The position numbers and the translations under genes are program-made. The notes beneath the pieces were generated by a model. It did not search any database. It was not told the DNA's origin and saw nothing but the letters and a program-made list of their open reading frames with translations. This document shows positions 1 through 9,608 of a DNA stretch of 64,000 nucleotides, in pieces (position 1 is the first letter of the stretch; every line of letters starts with the position of its first letter). Origin of the DNA: Pseudidiomarina atlantica (GTDB lineage Bacteria; Pseudomonadota; Gammaproteobacteria; Enterobacterales; Alteromonadaceae); the NCBI RefSeq assembly GCF_000753735.1, contig NZ_JPIN01000008.1, forward strand, positions 124,001-188,000, in the 5' to 3' direction.

Positions 1-53
1 TTCGTTGGCAATGGCATCTCCCAGTGTTTCACGAACACGGCGACTCGCGCTAA
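1..53 (+). CDS. possible 3' end of an upstream gene (partial)
   Basis: One plus-strand frame is open from the left edge to a TAA at 51-53 and would encode about 16 residues ending in HEHGDSR. The kinase gene that follows starts 6 bases later and has no Shine-Dalgarno sequence of its own, so translational coupling to an upstream gene is plausible. The fragment is too short to assign a family, and the open frame could be chance. Confidence 0.3.
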   Translation, partial: RWQWHLPVFHEHGDSR

Positions 54-59
54 CTTGCC

Positions 60-3000
60 ATGTTACCGACTACGCTCACCGTCGCCCTAGCCGTTCTCTA
101 TATTGCGTTGCTTTACAGCATCGCTTACCGCGGCGAGCGTAAACCAGCGCATCAAATCAAACCCTATCGCTATGCTCTGGCCCAAGGCATTCACTGCACC
201 ACTTGGGCTTTTTACGGCACCATCACCCAGTCCGCTTATTATGGTTGGTCGATGGCCCCAACCTATGTCGGTGCCATCATCGTTTTTCTGTTTGCCCATC
301 GCGTGCAAATGCGCCTGCTCAATGCCTGCAAACAGCAAAACTTAACCTCAATTGCTGATGTTATCAGTCATCGCTATGGCAAATCACAGGGGCTCTCGAT
401 TGCCGTCGCAGTGCTTGCGCTGATCGGCATTGTGCCCTATATCGCGCTACAACTGCGCGCGGTTACAGGCAGTTTCGCGGTGGTGACCGGGCTAGCCGAT
501 CGCCCTTTGCCATGGTTCGGCGATGTTGCTGCGTTGGTCGCGCTCGCCATGACCGGTTTTGCTATTTTGTTCGGGACCCGCCGCTTGAGTTTGGCTGAGC
601 AACACTCAGGCTTAATGGACGCCGTTGCTTTTGAATCGGTGGTAAAACTCGGTGCCTTCATGTTGGTCGGGGTGTTTGTCACTTACGGTATGTTCGATGG
701 TATGGGTGACTTAGTCGTACAGGCGAGTAATGAGCCACGCATCGCCGCAGTATTGCAAGGTCAGCCCAGTGGCTATTTCGTGTATATCACCCACATTCTG
801 CTGGGCGCGATTTCGATGTTCTGCTTGCCGCGCCAATTCCATGTTAGTTACATCGAAAATACGGACCCAGAAGAGCTACGCACGGCACGCTGGGCATTCC
901 CCCTGTATTTATTCGCCATCAACTTGTTTATTTTGCCTATCGCGCTGGCTGGCCTACTTTTGGTTCCCGCTGCGGCGAGCCAAGATACTTTTATGCTGCA
1001 GCTGCTGCTGTTGGCCGAGCAACCAGCCATTACCGCGGTGGCCTTTATTGGCGGTCTCGCTTCTGCAACCAGCATGGTGATTATCGCAACATTGGCGTTG
1101 AGTATTATGATGTCGAACGATGTCATCATGCCCATGTGGCTGCAATTAACGCGTCGCCGCCTGCGTAAGCTCAGTTTTACCCCCAGTAAAATTTTAACCA
1201 TTCGACGCACGACAATTGCCACTATTATTGCTCTCGCCTTTGGCTTCCACAAACTCACCGAAGCGAACTTGCCCTTAGTCAACGCTGGCCTGCTATCGTT
1301 GGCACTATTGGCACAGTTGGCGCCGGCATTGCTGGGCGGTTTGGTGTGGCGCCGCGGTAATTTTGCCGGTGCAGTGATGGGCTTGGGTATCGGTACTGTG
1401 ATGTGGGTTTGGTTGTTATTTTGGCCCTCCATTGCCAAACATCAACAATTGCTCGACGTCGACCTCGCCAGCGGTGTGTTGCTGAGTCTTGGGGCAAATT
1501 TGGTGCTCTATATCTTAGGTTCTTGGTGGTTGCCCAATCGCGCTATTGAAAATCATGGCCGTTGGCTCAATTCACTCGAGACCAACAATGCGGTGCAGCA
1601 ACCTATTAGTTGGGGGCGGCTGCGCCAAGTACTGGCACGGTTTTTTGATAGTGTCGAAATTGAGCGACTGCAACAGCGCTCGCAACTCGATTTAATGAGC
1701 GCCGCCAACGATGACTGGGTCCCCACCCACATTGTCTTGCGCGTTGAACGGGAACTTGCCGCCGTGATTGGTAGTTCCGCCAGTCGAATTCTGCTCGATG
1801 CCATCACCTCGCAACCCGACCTGCCTATTGCCCAAGTGGTTAACTGGGCAACCCAAGCCTCACAGTTGTATCAATTCAATCGCGAACTGCTACAAGCATC
1901 GGTGGAGAACATTCCGCAGGGGATTAGTGTGGTCGACCAAGATCTGCGGCTGGTAGCATGGAACCAAAGGTACGAGGCTATTTTTCATTACCCGCAAGGT
2001 TTTTTACAAGCAGGTATGCCGGTCGCGGACTTGTTGCGCTATAACGCTCAGCGAGGACTGATTGGGGATGGACAACCGGCAGATTATGAGGCCGAAATCA
2101 CCAAACGCTTAAATTATCTGCGCTCCGGCAGTGCCTACCGCTATCAGCGCCAACAGGGCGAACTTCATATCGAACTACAAGGAGCACCGATGCCTGGCGG
2201 TGGCTTCGTCACTACGTACACCGACATTACCGAACTGGTACAGGCACAACAGCAACTCGAAGAAATCAATCGTGAACTCGAACAACGTGTTGCCGATCGT
2301 ACACAACAGCTGCTTGCCGCCAAACAAGCCGAAGAACGCGCACACCAGAGTAAATCACGATTTTTCGCCGCGGTCAGTCACGATTTAATGCAGCCGTTCA
2401 ATGCCGCCACTTTATTTTGTGACATGCTCAAACAGCGGCTTGAAGGTGAGCAAGGGCTGCTCGCTCGACAAATCCAACAATCACTGCAAAACGCCGAAGA
2501 ACTGCTGACCATGTTGCTCGATATGACCCGTCTTGAAGCTGGTAACTTACCGGTCAATAAACAAGTCGTGGCACTGAATGACGTGTTGCGACCAGTGGTA
2601 GAAGCGCAGCAGGTCATTGCTGCCGATAAAGGGTTACAGATCGATTTTGTGCCATGCTCAGCGCAGGTATATACCGATCGTAAATTGCTCAGTCGAATGT
2701 TGCAGAATCTCTTATCTAATGCTGTGCGCTATACCCAGCGCGGCAAAATTTTGGTCGGCTGCCGCCGTCGCGGACAACAAGTTGAACTCTTTGTTATCGA
2801 TACCGGCAAGGGCATTCCGAGTGATCAGTTACAGGCCATCTTCGAAGAGTTCCATCAAGTGAGTCCGCAAGGCGATAACCCTGGCATCGGGCTGGGTCTT
2901 GCCATTGTCGATCGGTTAAGCAAGCTACTCGAGATTCCACTCAATGTCACTTCACAAGTTGGTCGCGGCACGCGTTTTAGCTTGCGCTTACCGGTGCGTC

Positions 3001-3428
3001 ATTGGCAAGCCAAGCGCGAGCAGCTGTCGCTTAGCAACACCAAAGCCAATGATCATTTTCTGCAGGGCAAACGGATTTGGCTCATCGATAACGATCCCGG
3101 TATGCTCAGCGCAGTACAACAACTGCTCAGCGGCTGGGGTGCTGAGGTGGTAACGGCAAGTGAGCGCAGTGACTTTCAACAATATTTAACCACAGCACAA
3201 CCTGATCTATTGATTCTGGATTACCACTTAGATGCGCAAGATACCGGTATTGCAGTGCTGCATTGGTTACGTGACCAACTCACTGCGCCGCAGCTAGCTG
3301 CTATTATCATTTCGGCTGACCCAGATGAAGAATTACGCGAGCAAGCGATTGCAGCGGCTGCTGGCTTCACGCCGAAACCACTCAAACCGGCTGCTTTACG
3401 GCGACTGTTAAAACGCTACTTAAATTAG
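60..3428 (+). CDS. crbS: CrbS/CbrA-like hybrid sensor kinase with SLC5 transporter domain
   Basis: Inner-membrane hybrid histidine kinase of 1122 residues. Residues 1 to about 490 form a multi-spanning sodium:solute-symporter (SSS/SLC5) domain. A PAS-like domain follows at about 610-725, with a short coiled coil. The HisKA domain has phospho-acceptor His774 in FFAAVSHDLMQPF. The HATPase domain has NLLSNAVRYT and GIGLGLAI. A C-terminal receiver has Asp1054 in LILDYHLD. This is the architecture of CrbS and CbrA, which sense carbon-source status. Vibrio CrbS works with CrbR to switch on acetyl-CoA synthetase. The converging regulator at 3425-4081 is a CrbR-type protein. The two stop codons overlap by four bases. 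No ribosome-binding site is visible before the ATG. Family is certain; orthology to CrbS rather than CbrA is inferred from the partner. Confidence 0.88.
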   Translation: MLPTTLTVALAVLYIALLYSIAYRGERKPAHQIKPYRYALAQGIHCTTWAFYGTITQSAYYGWSMAPTYVGAIIVFLFAHRVQMRLLNACKQQNLTSIADVISHRYGKSQGLSIAVAVLALIGIVPYIALQLRAVTGSFAVVTGLADRPLPWFGDVAALVALAMTGFAILFGTRRLSLAEQHSGLMDAVAFESVVKLGAFMLVGVFVTYGMFDGMGDLVVQASNEPRIAAVLQGQPSGYFVYITHILLGAISMFCLPRQFHVSYIENTDPEELRTARWAFPLYLFAINLFILPIALAGLLLVPAAASQDTFMLQLLLLAEQPAITAVAFIGGLASATSMVIIATLALSIMMSNDVIMPMWLQLTRRRLRKLSFTPSKILTIRRTTIATIIALAFGFHKLTEANLPLVNAGLLSLALLAQLAPALLGGLVWRRGNFAGAVMGLGIGTVMWVWLLFWPSIAKHQQLLDVDLASGVLLSLGANLVLYILGSWWLPNRAIENHGRWLNSLETNNAVQQPISWGRLRQVLARFFDSVEIERLQQRSQLDLMSAANDDWVPTHIVLRVERELAAVIGSSASRILLDAITSQPDLPIAQVVNWATQASQLYQFNRELLQASVENIPQGISVVDQDLRLVAWNQRYEAIFHYPQGFLQAGMPVADLLRYNAQRGLIGDGQPADYEAEITKRLNYLRSGSAYRYQRQQGELHIELQGAPMPGGGFVTTYTDITELVQAQQQLEEINRELEQRVADRTQQLLAAKQAEERAHQSKSRFFAAVSHDLMQPFNAATLFCDMLKQRLEGEQGLLARQIQQSLQNAEELLTMLLDMTRLEAGNLPVNKQVVALNDVLRPVVEAQQVIAADKGLQIDFVPCSAQVYTDRKLLSRMLQNLLSNAVRYTQRGKILVGCRRRGQQVELFVIDTGKGIPSDQLQAIFEEFHQVSPQGDNPGIGLGLAIVDRLSKLLEIPLNVTSQVGRGTRFSLRLPVRHWQAKREQLSLSNTKANDHFLQGKRIWLIDNDPGMLSAVQQLLSGWGAEVVTASERSDFQQYLTTAQPDLLILDYHLDAQDTGIAVLHWLRDQLTAPQLAAIIISADPDEELREQAIAAAAGFTPKPLKPAALRRLLKRYLN

Positions 3429-4081
3429 CTGTGCTCACCGTCGTCCGGCACACTAAGCATTTGCTTAAAGATAATTCCTGCTTGGGTTCTATTGGTGACT
3501 TCTAATTTGCGCAAAATCGCCGATACATGCTGTTTGATGGTGGTTTCTTGCACGTTAAGTTCATAGGCAATCTGCTTATTCAACAAGCCATCAGCTAGGC
3601 ATTCCAACACGCGATATTGTTGCGGTGTCAATAACTCCAAACGCGCCGCGAAATCATGTGCGCCAGATGGCGTTTCCGCGCGCACGGCATCGGTCAAATG
3701 GGCGGGCAACCAAGTATCGCCAGCAAGCACGGTGTGGATTGCCTGCTGCAGTTCCGCTAACGGCATCGACTTTGGAATGTAAGCACTAGCGCCGAAGGCC
3801 ATAGCCTGCCGAATCACCGCCAGTTGTTCGTTGGCTGACACCACTACCACTAACACGTCCGGATAGCGACTGCGCAACGACGTCAGTGCGGTTAGGCCTT
3901 TATTACCTGGCATCGATAAATCAAGTAGAACTAACTCAAGCTGCGGTTGCTGGTCGAGCACCTGTAGCAGTTGTTCGAAACTTGCCGCTTCTTCAATATC
4001 AGTGGAGAGCGTTTCGGCTAACGCTTGTTTGAGCGCGGCACGAAAAAGGGGATGATCATCTGCAATTACTGCGCGAGCCAT
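3425..4081 (-). CDS. crbR: CrbR-like LuxR-family response regulator
   Basis: Cytoplasmic DNA-binding response regulator of 218 residues. The receiver domain starts MARAVIADDHPLF, with the acidic pair Asp8/Asp9, phospho-acceptor Asp54 (LLDLSMPG) and Lys103 (YIPKSMP). A LuxR-type helix-turn-helix (LTPQQYRVLECLADGLLNKQ) fills the C-terminus. The frame stays open upstream to 4165, but the extra 28 residues precede the normal receiver start. I therefore place the start at 4081; 4114 is a second possibility and both have weak ribosome-binding sites. It probably receives phosphate from the converging CrbS-like kinase. In Vibrio and Pseudomonas relatives it activates acs. No acs gene is in this window, so its local targets are unknown; the neighbouring uptake cluster is a candidate. 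Confidence 0.85.
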   Translation of the reverse strand: MARAVIADDHPLFRAALKQALAETLSTDIEEAASFEQLLQVLDQQPQLELVLLDLSMPGNKGLTALTSLRSRYPDVLVVVVSANEQLAVIRQAMAFGASAYIPKSMPLAELQQAIHTVLAGDTWLPAHLTDAVRAETPSGAHDFAARLELLTPQQYRVLECLADGLLNKQIAYELNVQETTIKQHVSAILRKLEVTNRTQAGIIFKQMLSVPDDGEHS

Positions 4082-4184
4082 AGGGATCTGTGTTGTTGAA
4101 ATAGGTGCAACCATGCTAGCGCGTCCAGAGTAAAAAGTCAGCGATTGCGCGCAGTTCACACGCAATCGCTGAGGATGTGAGGAG

Positions 4185-6446
4185 TTAGAACTTATACCCC
4201 ACAGTCAGGGAGACAGTACGTGGGTCGCCATAGTAGGCCACCACTGCGTCATCGCCGAAGGTTGGACCGAAGTTATAACCACCTACGCGGTACTCTTCGT
4301 CGGTAAGGTTTTTACCGTGTAAACCTACGCTCCATTGACCACTGTTTGAATACCACATTAGGCTGGTATTCAACAAACCGTAGCTATCTTGGTCCAGCGG
4401 TGATGGTGCTTCAAACATTTGCGTATCATCGCGGAACGCATAGTTACCACTCCACACCAATTGGCCATTAGCAAGGTCAAAGGTTTGGTTAAAACCAATG
4501 TTGTAAGTCAATTCAGGTGTGTTCTGGAATGACCAAGCATCGGTAACATCGGTAGTTTCACCAGTCGCTGGCTCGGTATAAACAACCGCATCAAATTCAG
4601 CATCGATGTAACCCAGCATCGCGGTAAAATTCAAGCTATCCGTTGCCGCAAATACAGTCTCTACTTCGAAGCCTTTTACGGTTGATTCACCCGCGTTTAG
4701 AACCTGTGATGAAATACCAGCTTCCACAACGCGCTGCACGGTAACCTGCATGTCGGTGTAGTCAGAGAAGAACACCGCACTATTTAAACGCATGCGACCA
4801 TCGAGCAGCTCTGATTTCATGCCGAACTCAAAGGTGTCGACTACTTCTGGATCGTACGGCTCATCAATCGTTGGGTTCAACGACTTGTCGGCGCGCATGT
4901 CTACACCACCAGATTTAAAGCCATTGCTGTAGCTACCATAGAACATCAGGTCGTCGTTAACCTGATAATTCAATGCCACATGCGGCGAGAAGCGTGACCA
5001 GTCACCGCCACTAGTAAACTCAGAGTTGACCGCAAATGGTGTGCCAAACTCTGCACGCACTTGGGCAGGATCATAAGGCGTTGCAAGCCCGGCACGATTG
5101 ATGTAGTGCACACCTAAGTAGGTGTAACGGAACACGTCCGCTTCTTTTTCGTCCTTGGTGTAGCGCCCGCCAAGTGTCAAGGTCCAGTCATCGTTGAGTT
5201 CATAGTTACCTTGGCCATACACCGCTAAGCTGTCGGTCTGCACGCAGCCACCGTTATCAACGGTTACGCCACCAAAGGCAGCAAGGTAGAGCGGTAATAC
5301 CGTACCAAACACACCACAAGCTTCACCGTCGTAGTAATAAACGCCACCAACGAAGTCAAAATTATCATTGTTGGTGTAGCTTAATTGAAACTCTTGCGTG
5401 AATTGCTCATCTTCATAAATCGCCGGCACCATGAAAATCGGCTCGCCGGTTGAGTTAAAGTCGATGTTGGTGTCGGTGTAACCTTCACGCTGCGCGGTAA
5501 TCGATTTAAAACCCCAGTTGGCATCAATATCCCAATTGAAAGTCAGAGACATACCTTCAGTTTCAACAATGTTGGCAACCGGCATGGCCGTATTGGAATC
5601 ATAAACATTGTCGTACGGTTCTTGCCCCGTGACCGCTGAAGCTAACAAACGATGTCCGCCTTTGGAATTGGATTCGTCTTCGGTATTGTCGTACGAGAAC
5701 TTCAGATCCATATCGTCATTGATCAGCCATTTTGCCGATAGACGATAGGTCATAAGGTCTTTGTTATAGTTTTCTTCACCGGTATTGCGGTATTCGCCAA
5801 AGCCATCGCGTTGTAAGGTTGCAACGGCGGCACCCACGAAGAAGTTATCACTTAACGCAGTTTGACCAGAGATTTTCAGGTCACGCTGATTAAAGCTACC
5901 AACAGTCCCCTGAATCGCGAGTTCGTCATACCCAGTTAATTCTTTCGTAACGTATTTCAACGCACCACCGATGGTGTTTTTGCCATACAGTGTTCCTTGT
6001 GGGCCACGAAGGACCTCAATGCGTTCAATATCAAAGACTTCCAGCACTGCACCTTGCGGACGAGCAACATAAACATCATCGATATAAACACCAACGCCCG
6101 GCTCAAAACCCCACAGCGGGTCCTGTTGGCCAACGCCACGGATATAAGCTGTAAGTGTTGAGTTGGTGCCACGGCTGACTTGAATGGTCGCGTTCGGAAT
6201 TCGTTGCTGTAATTCGGTAATATCTTCAGCACCGATGCTGTCGAGATCGCCTGCTCCAAACGAAGAGACCGATACAGGTACTTCTTGCAGACTTTCAGTT
6301 TTACGACGAGCGGTTACCTCGATACGCTCGAGGCCTTCCATCTCGTTTTCTTCGTTATTCTGTTGGTCCTGCGCGTAAGCAGGCAAGCTCACTACTGAGG
6401 CAATAGCTAATGCGAGTAATGAATGGCGAAACTTGGGTTGACTCAT
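4185..6446 (-). CDS. TonB-dependent outer-membrane receptor
   Basis: Outer-membrane ligand-gated channel of 753 residues driven by TonB/ExbBD. A Sec signal peptide (about residues 1-26, ending PAYAQ) leads to a plug domain beginning ERIEVTARRKTESLQEVPVS, with VGVYIDDVYVARPQG and IERIEVLRGPQGTLYGKNTI. A beta-barrel follows, ending in the aromatic terminus SLTVGYKF. A GGGAG ribosome-binding site lies just before the ATG. It is divergent from the GntP permease/ligase/esterase genes and shares a 163-base regulatory gap with them. The substrate cannot be read from sequence. The context suggests an organic acid ester or similar carbon compound rather than iron, but siderophore uptake is not excluded. 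Confidence 0.92.
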   Translation of the reverse strand: MSQPKFRHSLLALAIASVVSLPAYAQDQQNNEENEMEGLERIEVTARRKTESLQEVPVSVSSFGAGDLDSIGAEDITELQQRIPNATIQVSRGTNSTLTAYIRGVGQQDPLWGFEPGVGVYIDDVYVARPQGAVLEVFDIERIEVLRGPQGTLYGKNTIGGALKYVTKELTGYDELAIQGTVGSFNQRDLKISGQTALSDNFFVGAAVATLQRDGFGEYRNTGEENYNKDLMTYRLSAKWLINDDMDLKFSYDNTEDESNSKGGHRLLASAVTGQEPYDNVYDSNTAMPVANIVETEGMSLTFNWDIDANWGFKSITAQREGYTDTNIDFNSTGEPIFMVPAIYEDEQFTQEFQLSYTNNDNFDFVGGVYYYDGEACGVFGTVLPLYLAAFGGVTVDNGGCVQTDSLAVYGQGNYELNDDWTLTLGGRYTKDEKEADVFRYTYLGVHYINRAGLATPYDPAQVRAEFGTPFAVNSEFTSGGDWSRFSPHVALNYQVNDDLMFYGSYSNGFKSGGVDMRADKSLNPTIDEPYDPEVVDTFEFGMKSELLDGRMRLNSAVFFSDYTDMQVTVQRVVEAGISSQVLNAGESTVKGFEVETVFAATDSLNFTAMLGYIDAEFDAVVYTEPATGETTDVTDAWSFQNTPELTYNIGFNQTFDLANGQLVWSGNYAFRDDTQMFEAPSPLDQDSYGLLNTSLMWYSNSGQWSVGLHGKNLTDEEYRVGGYNFGPTFGDDAVVAYYGDPRTVSLTVGYKF

Positions 6447-6515
6447 GGTGTCATTCTCCCGGTTACTGTTATTGTTAGATTTGTAGCATCGTTACCCTAG
6501 CCTAAAGTCGCGCAT

Positions 6516-6544
6516 TTGTATTCTGTACGTTAGTACTATGTAAT
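6516..6544 (+). promoter_or_regulatory. candidate sigma-70 promoter for the GntP operon
   Basis: TTGTAT (6516-6521) and TGTAAT (6539-6544) are separated by 17 bases, matching the -35 and -10 consensus at 4 of 6 and 5 of 6 positions. Transcription would begin near 6551, about 60 bases before the permease start. Seen by eye only. Confidence 0.4.
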
Positions 6545-6549
6545 TTCTA

Positions 6550-6562
6550 GCGTGACTCACGC
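6550..6562. promoter_or_regulatory. inverted repeat at the predicted transcription start (candidate operator)
   Basis: GCGTGA and TCACGC flank a single central C, forming a perfect 6-base inverted repeat. It sits on the predicted +1 of the GntP promoter, inside the divergent gap between the TonB receptor and the permease. That is a typical repressor position, but the cognate regulator is unknown. Confidence 0.35.
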
Positions 6563-6609
6563 ATGATGTTGCCATCGCTTAAAGCCAAAATAATAAAAAG
6601 AGGTAATCC

Positions 6610-7905
6610 ATGTTAAGCATGATCGGACTTATTGGCGGCTTGGTGCTGCTGATTGTGCTCACACTCCGTGGCATGAACTTATTCATCAGCGCGCCTTTAT
6701 GTGCTGTCGTTGTTGCCCTCACTAGTGGCGTGCCACTGTTTCAAGGCGAGGTTAATTTTGTCAGTGCCTACATGGATGGCTTCGCCAGCTTTGTCGCAGC
6801 CTGGTTCTTTATGTTCTTACTCGGCTCATTGTTCGGTAAGTTTATGGAGGATACCGGCGCAGCTGATAGCGTTGCCGATTGGATTATCTCGAAACTCGGT
6901 AAGAAGCAAGCGGTACTCGCGGTTGTTTTGGCATGTGCGATTCTGACCTATGGCGGTGTAAGCGTATTCGTTGTCGCATTTTCGGTGTATCCGATGGCGT
7001 TGTCGCTCTTTAAAGATGCAAACTTGCCACGGCGCTTTATCCCTGCTGCTTTAGCATTTGGCTCGGTGACCTTCACTATGACCTCAGCGGGTTCTCCCGA
7101 AATTCAAAATTGGATCCCGATCCAATATTTAGGCACCTCACCCTACGCGGCTTGGGAAGTTTCATTAGTCGTCGCCGTACTGATGTTTATTATCGGTTAC
7201 TGGTGGCTCACCAAAATGATCAAAAAAGCCGTCGACCGCGGCGAAAAATTCGATAATCGCGCTGGTGACCCGCAACTGGTGGAACGTGACCTGCCCTCGC
7301 CTTTCAGTGGCTTAATTCCGTTGCTGGTGGTATTGACCCTAAGCTTTTTATTCCACCAAGAGTTAAAACAGAACGCCCTGATAATTGCCTTAAGTGGTGG
7401 TGTTATTGCTATCGCCATTATTAATTTTCGGCACTTTCAAAATATGTCCAAAGCCATTAGCGAGGCCTCTACCGGAGCACTGATTGCCATCGGTAATACT
7501 TCTGCGGTGGTTGGTTTCGGCAGTATTGCGAAAGTCACGCCAGCCTTCGCGGAAGCAGTCACGGCGATGACCAGTTTACCTGGCAACGAACTGATTGGTG
7601 CGGCAGTTGCGGTCAGTGTCATTGCGGGGCTGACGGGGTCAGCTTCAGGCGGCCAAGCGATTGCCCTACCCGAGATAGGACCGCATTATCTGGACCAAGG
7701 CGTCAATCCTGACCAGTTGCACCGCATTGTCGCGATTTCGTCCGGTGCACTGGATTCATTGCCGCACAATGGCTATGTGGTGACTACCATCCGCGCTATC
7801 TGTAACGAGACACACCAAGCCGCCTACTGGCCAGTAGCCGCGGTCACCGTGGTCGTGCCTTTCATTGGTTTGAGTGTGGCTATTGCCTTGTTTAATTTAT
7901 TTTAA
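6610..7905 (+). CDS. GntP-family organic acid permease
   Basis: Inner-membrane permease of 431 residues, very hydrophobic throughout, of the GntP (gluconate/hydroxy-acid:H+ symporter) family. Family-like stretches include FMEDTGAADSVADWI, ILTYGGVSVFVVAF and the C-terminal ALDSLPHNGYV. Length fits the family (about 430-450). The start has an AGAGG ribosome-binding site. The acyl-CoA ligase follows 20 bases downstream, so the transported acid is probably activated to a CoA thioester. GntP members carry gluconate, D-beta-hydroxybutyrate or similar acids. The ligase partner makes a fatty or hydroxy-fatty acid more likely than a sugar acid, but this is inference. Confidence 0.88.
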   Translation: MLSMIGLIGGLVLLIVLTLRGMNLFISAPLCAVVVALTSGVPLFQGEVNFVSAYMDGFASFVAAWFFMFLLGSLFGKFMEDTGAADSVADWIISKLGKKQAVLAVVLACAILTYGGVSVFVVAFSVYPMALSLFKDANLPRRFIPAALAFGSVTFTMTSAGSPEIQNWIPIQYLGTSPYAAWEVSLVVAVLMFIIGYWWLTKMIKKAVDRGEKFDNRAGDPQLVERDLPSPFSGLIPLLVVLTLSFLFHQELKQNALIIALSGGVIAIAIINFRHFQNMSKAISEASTGALIAIGNTSAVVGFGSIAKVTPAFAEAVTAMTSLPGNELIGAAVAVSVIAGLTGSASGGQAIALPEIGPHYLDQGVNPDQLHRIVAISSGALDSLPHNGYVVTTIRAICNETHQAAYWPVAAVTVVVPFIGLSVAIALFNLF

Positions 7906-7925
7906 GAGACGTTAGGGCTGTAACG

Positions 7926-9596
7926 ATGTTTGCGACCACCGAAGAAAACCAACCTAAGCTCGCCGGCGCTATGCAGGCGAGCCAACTGCTCATTATTGAT
8001 TTGCTCAAGCACGCGGTGCGCCGGCATCCGCAACAACAAATTGTCAGTCGCCGGATTGAAGGCGATATACACCGCTACAGCTACGCCGAGTGTTATCAGC
8101 GCAGCTGTCAACTTGCTCACAGCCTCGACAAACTTGGCGTGCAGCCAGGTGACCGCGTGGCAACGCTGGCATGGAATACTTACCGGCACATGGAACTCTA
8201 TTACGCCGTAAGCGGTATCGGTGCGGTGCTGCATACGGTCAACCCACGCTTATTTGCCGAACAGATCGAATGGATCTTGAATGATGCGCAGGCGCAATGG
8301 TTGTTTGTCGACGCTTGTTTTGCCGAGTTGGCGGCCAGTGTGGTCGATCAAGTGCCACAATTGCGTGGCGTGATTGTGCTTGCCGATAACAAAGCTGAAG
8401 TGCTCGCTAAGTGCCAGCCCAAACTTTATGCTTACGAGCAACTTTTGTATGCGCAGCCGACAGCCTATGATTGGCCAGCCCTGCACGAGGATAGTGCCGC
8501 TCTACTCTGCTATACATCGGGCACCACCGGACACCCTAAAGGCGTACTCAGCTCGCATCGCGCCATGGTGCTGCACGCGCAGGCGACGGCAAGTGCTGAA
8601 TTACTCGATTTGCGCGCTGATACCGTGCTCATGCCAATGGTTGCCATGTATCATGCTGGCGCTTGGGGTGCGCCTTATGCTGCACCACTCGCCGGCTGCA
8701 AACTGGTGTTGCCGGGTAGCGGCATGTCAGGGCCGGCGATGTATGAACTTATCGATAGCGAGCACGTGACCGTTGGTCTTGGTGTACCCACTATCTGGTT
8801 GACTTTGCACAATTATTTACACGAAGCCGCACGACAGGTGCCAACTCTGGAGCGAGTTTGCGTCGGCGGTGCCGCCTCGCCGCTGGGCTTAGTGAAGATT
8901 TTCGATGAGCATTATGACGTGTATTGGCAGCCCATTTGGGGCATGACCGAGACGGGCCCCCTAGCTTGCTCAGCGCCACCGGAACCGAGTTTGATGGCAC
9001 TACCTAAGGAGCAACGTTATGCCATACAAACCACCGCTGGGCGCGCCTGCTTTGGCGTTGCCATGCAAATCGTCGATGCTAGTGGCAACCCACTACCGCA
9101 TGATGGTAACACCAGCGGGGAATTGCGTGTTCGCGGCCCGTGGATTGCCAGTAGCTACTTCCAACGCGACGACCCTGACACCTTTGCCGATGGTTGGTTG
9201 GCGACCGGCGACATCGCTGTGATAGATCCGAACGGCTACATGAAAGTGGTTGACCGTAAAAAAGACGTGATTAAAAGCGGCGGTGAATGGATTAGCTCAC
9301 TTGATATCGAGAATATCAGTAGCCAGCACCCCGCAGTGAATGAGAGCTGTGTGATTGGCGTAAAGCATCCGAAATGGGATGAACGCCCACTGTTGCTGAT
9401 TGTTCGCAACAAAGGCACTACAGTCGAGAAAGCCGATATTTACGACTTTCTTGAAGGTAAGATAGCCAAGTGGTGGATGCCCGACGATATTATATTTGTT
9501 AGCGAACTGCCGCACACCGGCACCGGCAAACTAGTCAAAAATGAGCTGCGCAAGCACTATCAGAACTATTTAATTGAGGCGTCAAAAGACGCATAA
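7926..9596 (+). CDS. AlkK-type medium-chain acyl-CoA ligase
   Basis: Cytoplasmic adenylate-forming enzyme of 556 residues that activates a carboxylic acid to its CoA thioester with ATP. The P-loop motif [11 protein letters not shown] is at 196-206. WGMTE, ATGDIA and [15 protein letters not shown] follow, and the C-terminal catalytic lysine lies in [12 protein letters not shown]. From memory it resembles Pseudomonas AlkK along most of its length (for example [28 protein letters not shown]), which indicates a medium-chain fatty acid-CoA ligase. It is the second gene of the GntP operon, and the exported esterase follows directly. The exact chain length is unknown. Confidence 0.88.
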   Translation: MFATTEENQPKLAGAMQASQLLIIDLLKHAVRRHPQQQIVSRRIEGDIHRYSYAECYQRSCQLAHSLDKLGVQPGDRVATLAWNTYRHMELYYAVSGIGAVLHTVNPRLFAEQIEWILNDAQAQWLFVDACFAELAASVVDQVPQLRGVIVLADNKAEVLAKCQPKLYAYEQLLYAQPTAYDWPALHEDSAALLCYTSGTTGHPKGVLSSHRAMVLHAQATASAELLDLRADTVLMPMVAMYHAGAWGAPYAAPLAGCKLVLPGSGMSGPAMYELIDSEHVTVGLGVPTIWLTLHNYLHEAARQVPTLERVCVGGAASPLGLVKIFDEHYDVYWQPIWGMTETGPLACSAPPEPSLMALPKEQRYAIQTTAGRACFGVAMQIVDASGNPLPHDGNTSGELRVRGPWIASSYFQRDDPDTFADGWLATGDIAVIDPNGYMKVVDRKKDVIKSGGEWISSLDIENISSQHPAVNESCVIGVKHPKWDERPLLLIVRNKGTTVEKADIYDFLEGKIAKWWMPDDIIFVSELPHTGTGKLVKNELRKHYQNYLIEASKDA

Positions 9597-9608
9597 ATGG
9601 AGTTAGTT

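Noticed and set aside
848-1438. 196-codon open frame antisense to crbS
   Set aside because: It is a shadow of a well-supported kinase gene, has no ribosome-binding site and no recognisable domain.
4082-4165. 28-residue N-terminal extension of the CrbR-like regulator
   Set aside because: Receiver domains of this family start at MARAVIADDH; the extension is not conserved in style.
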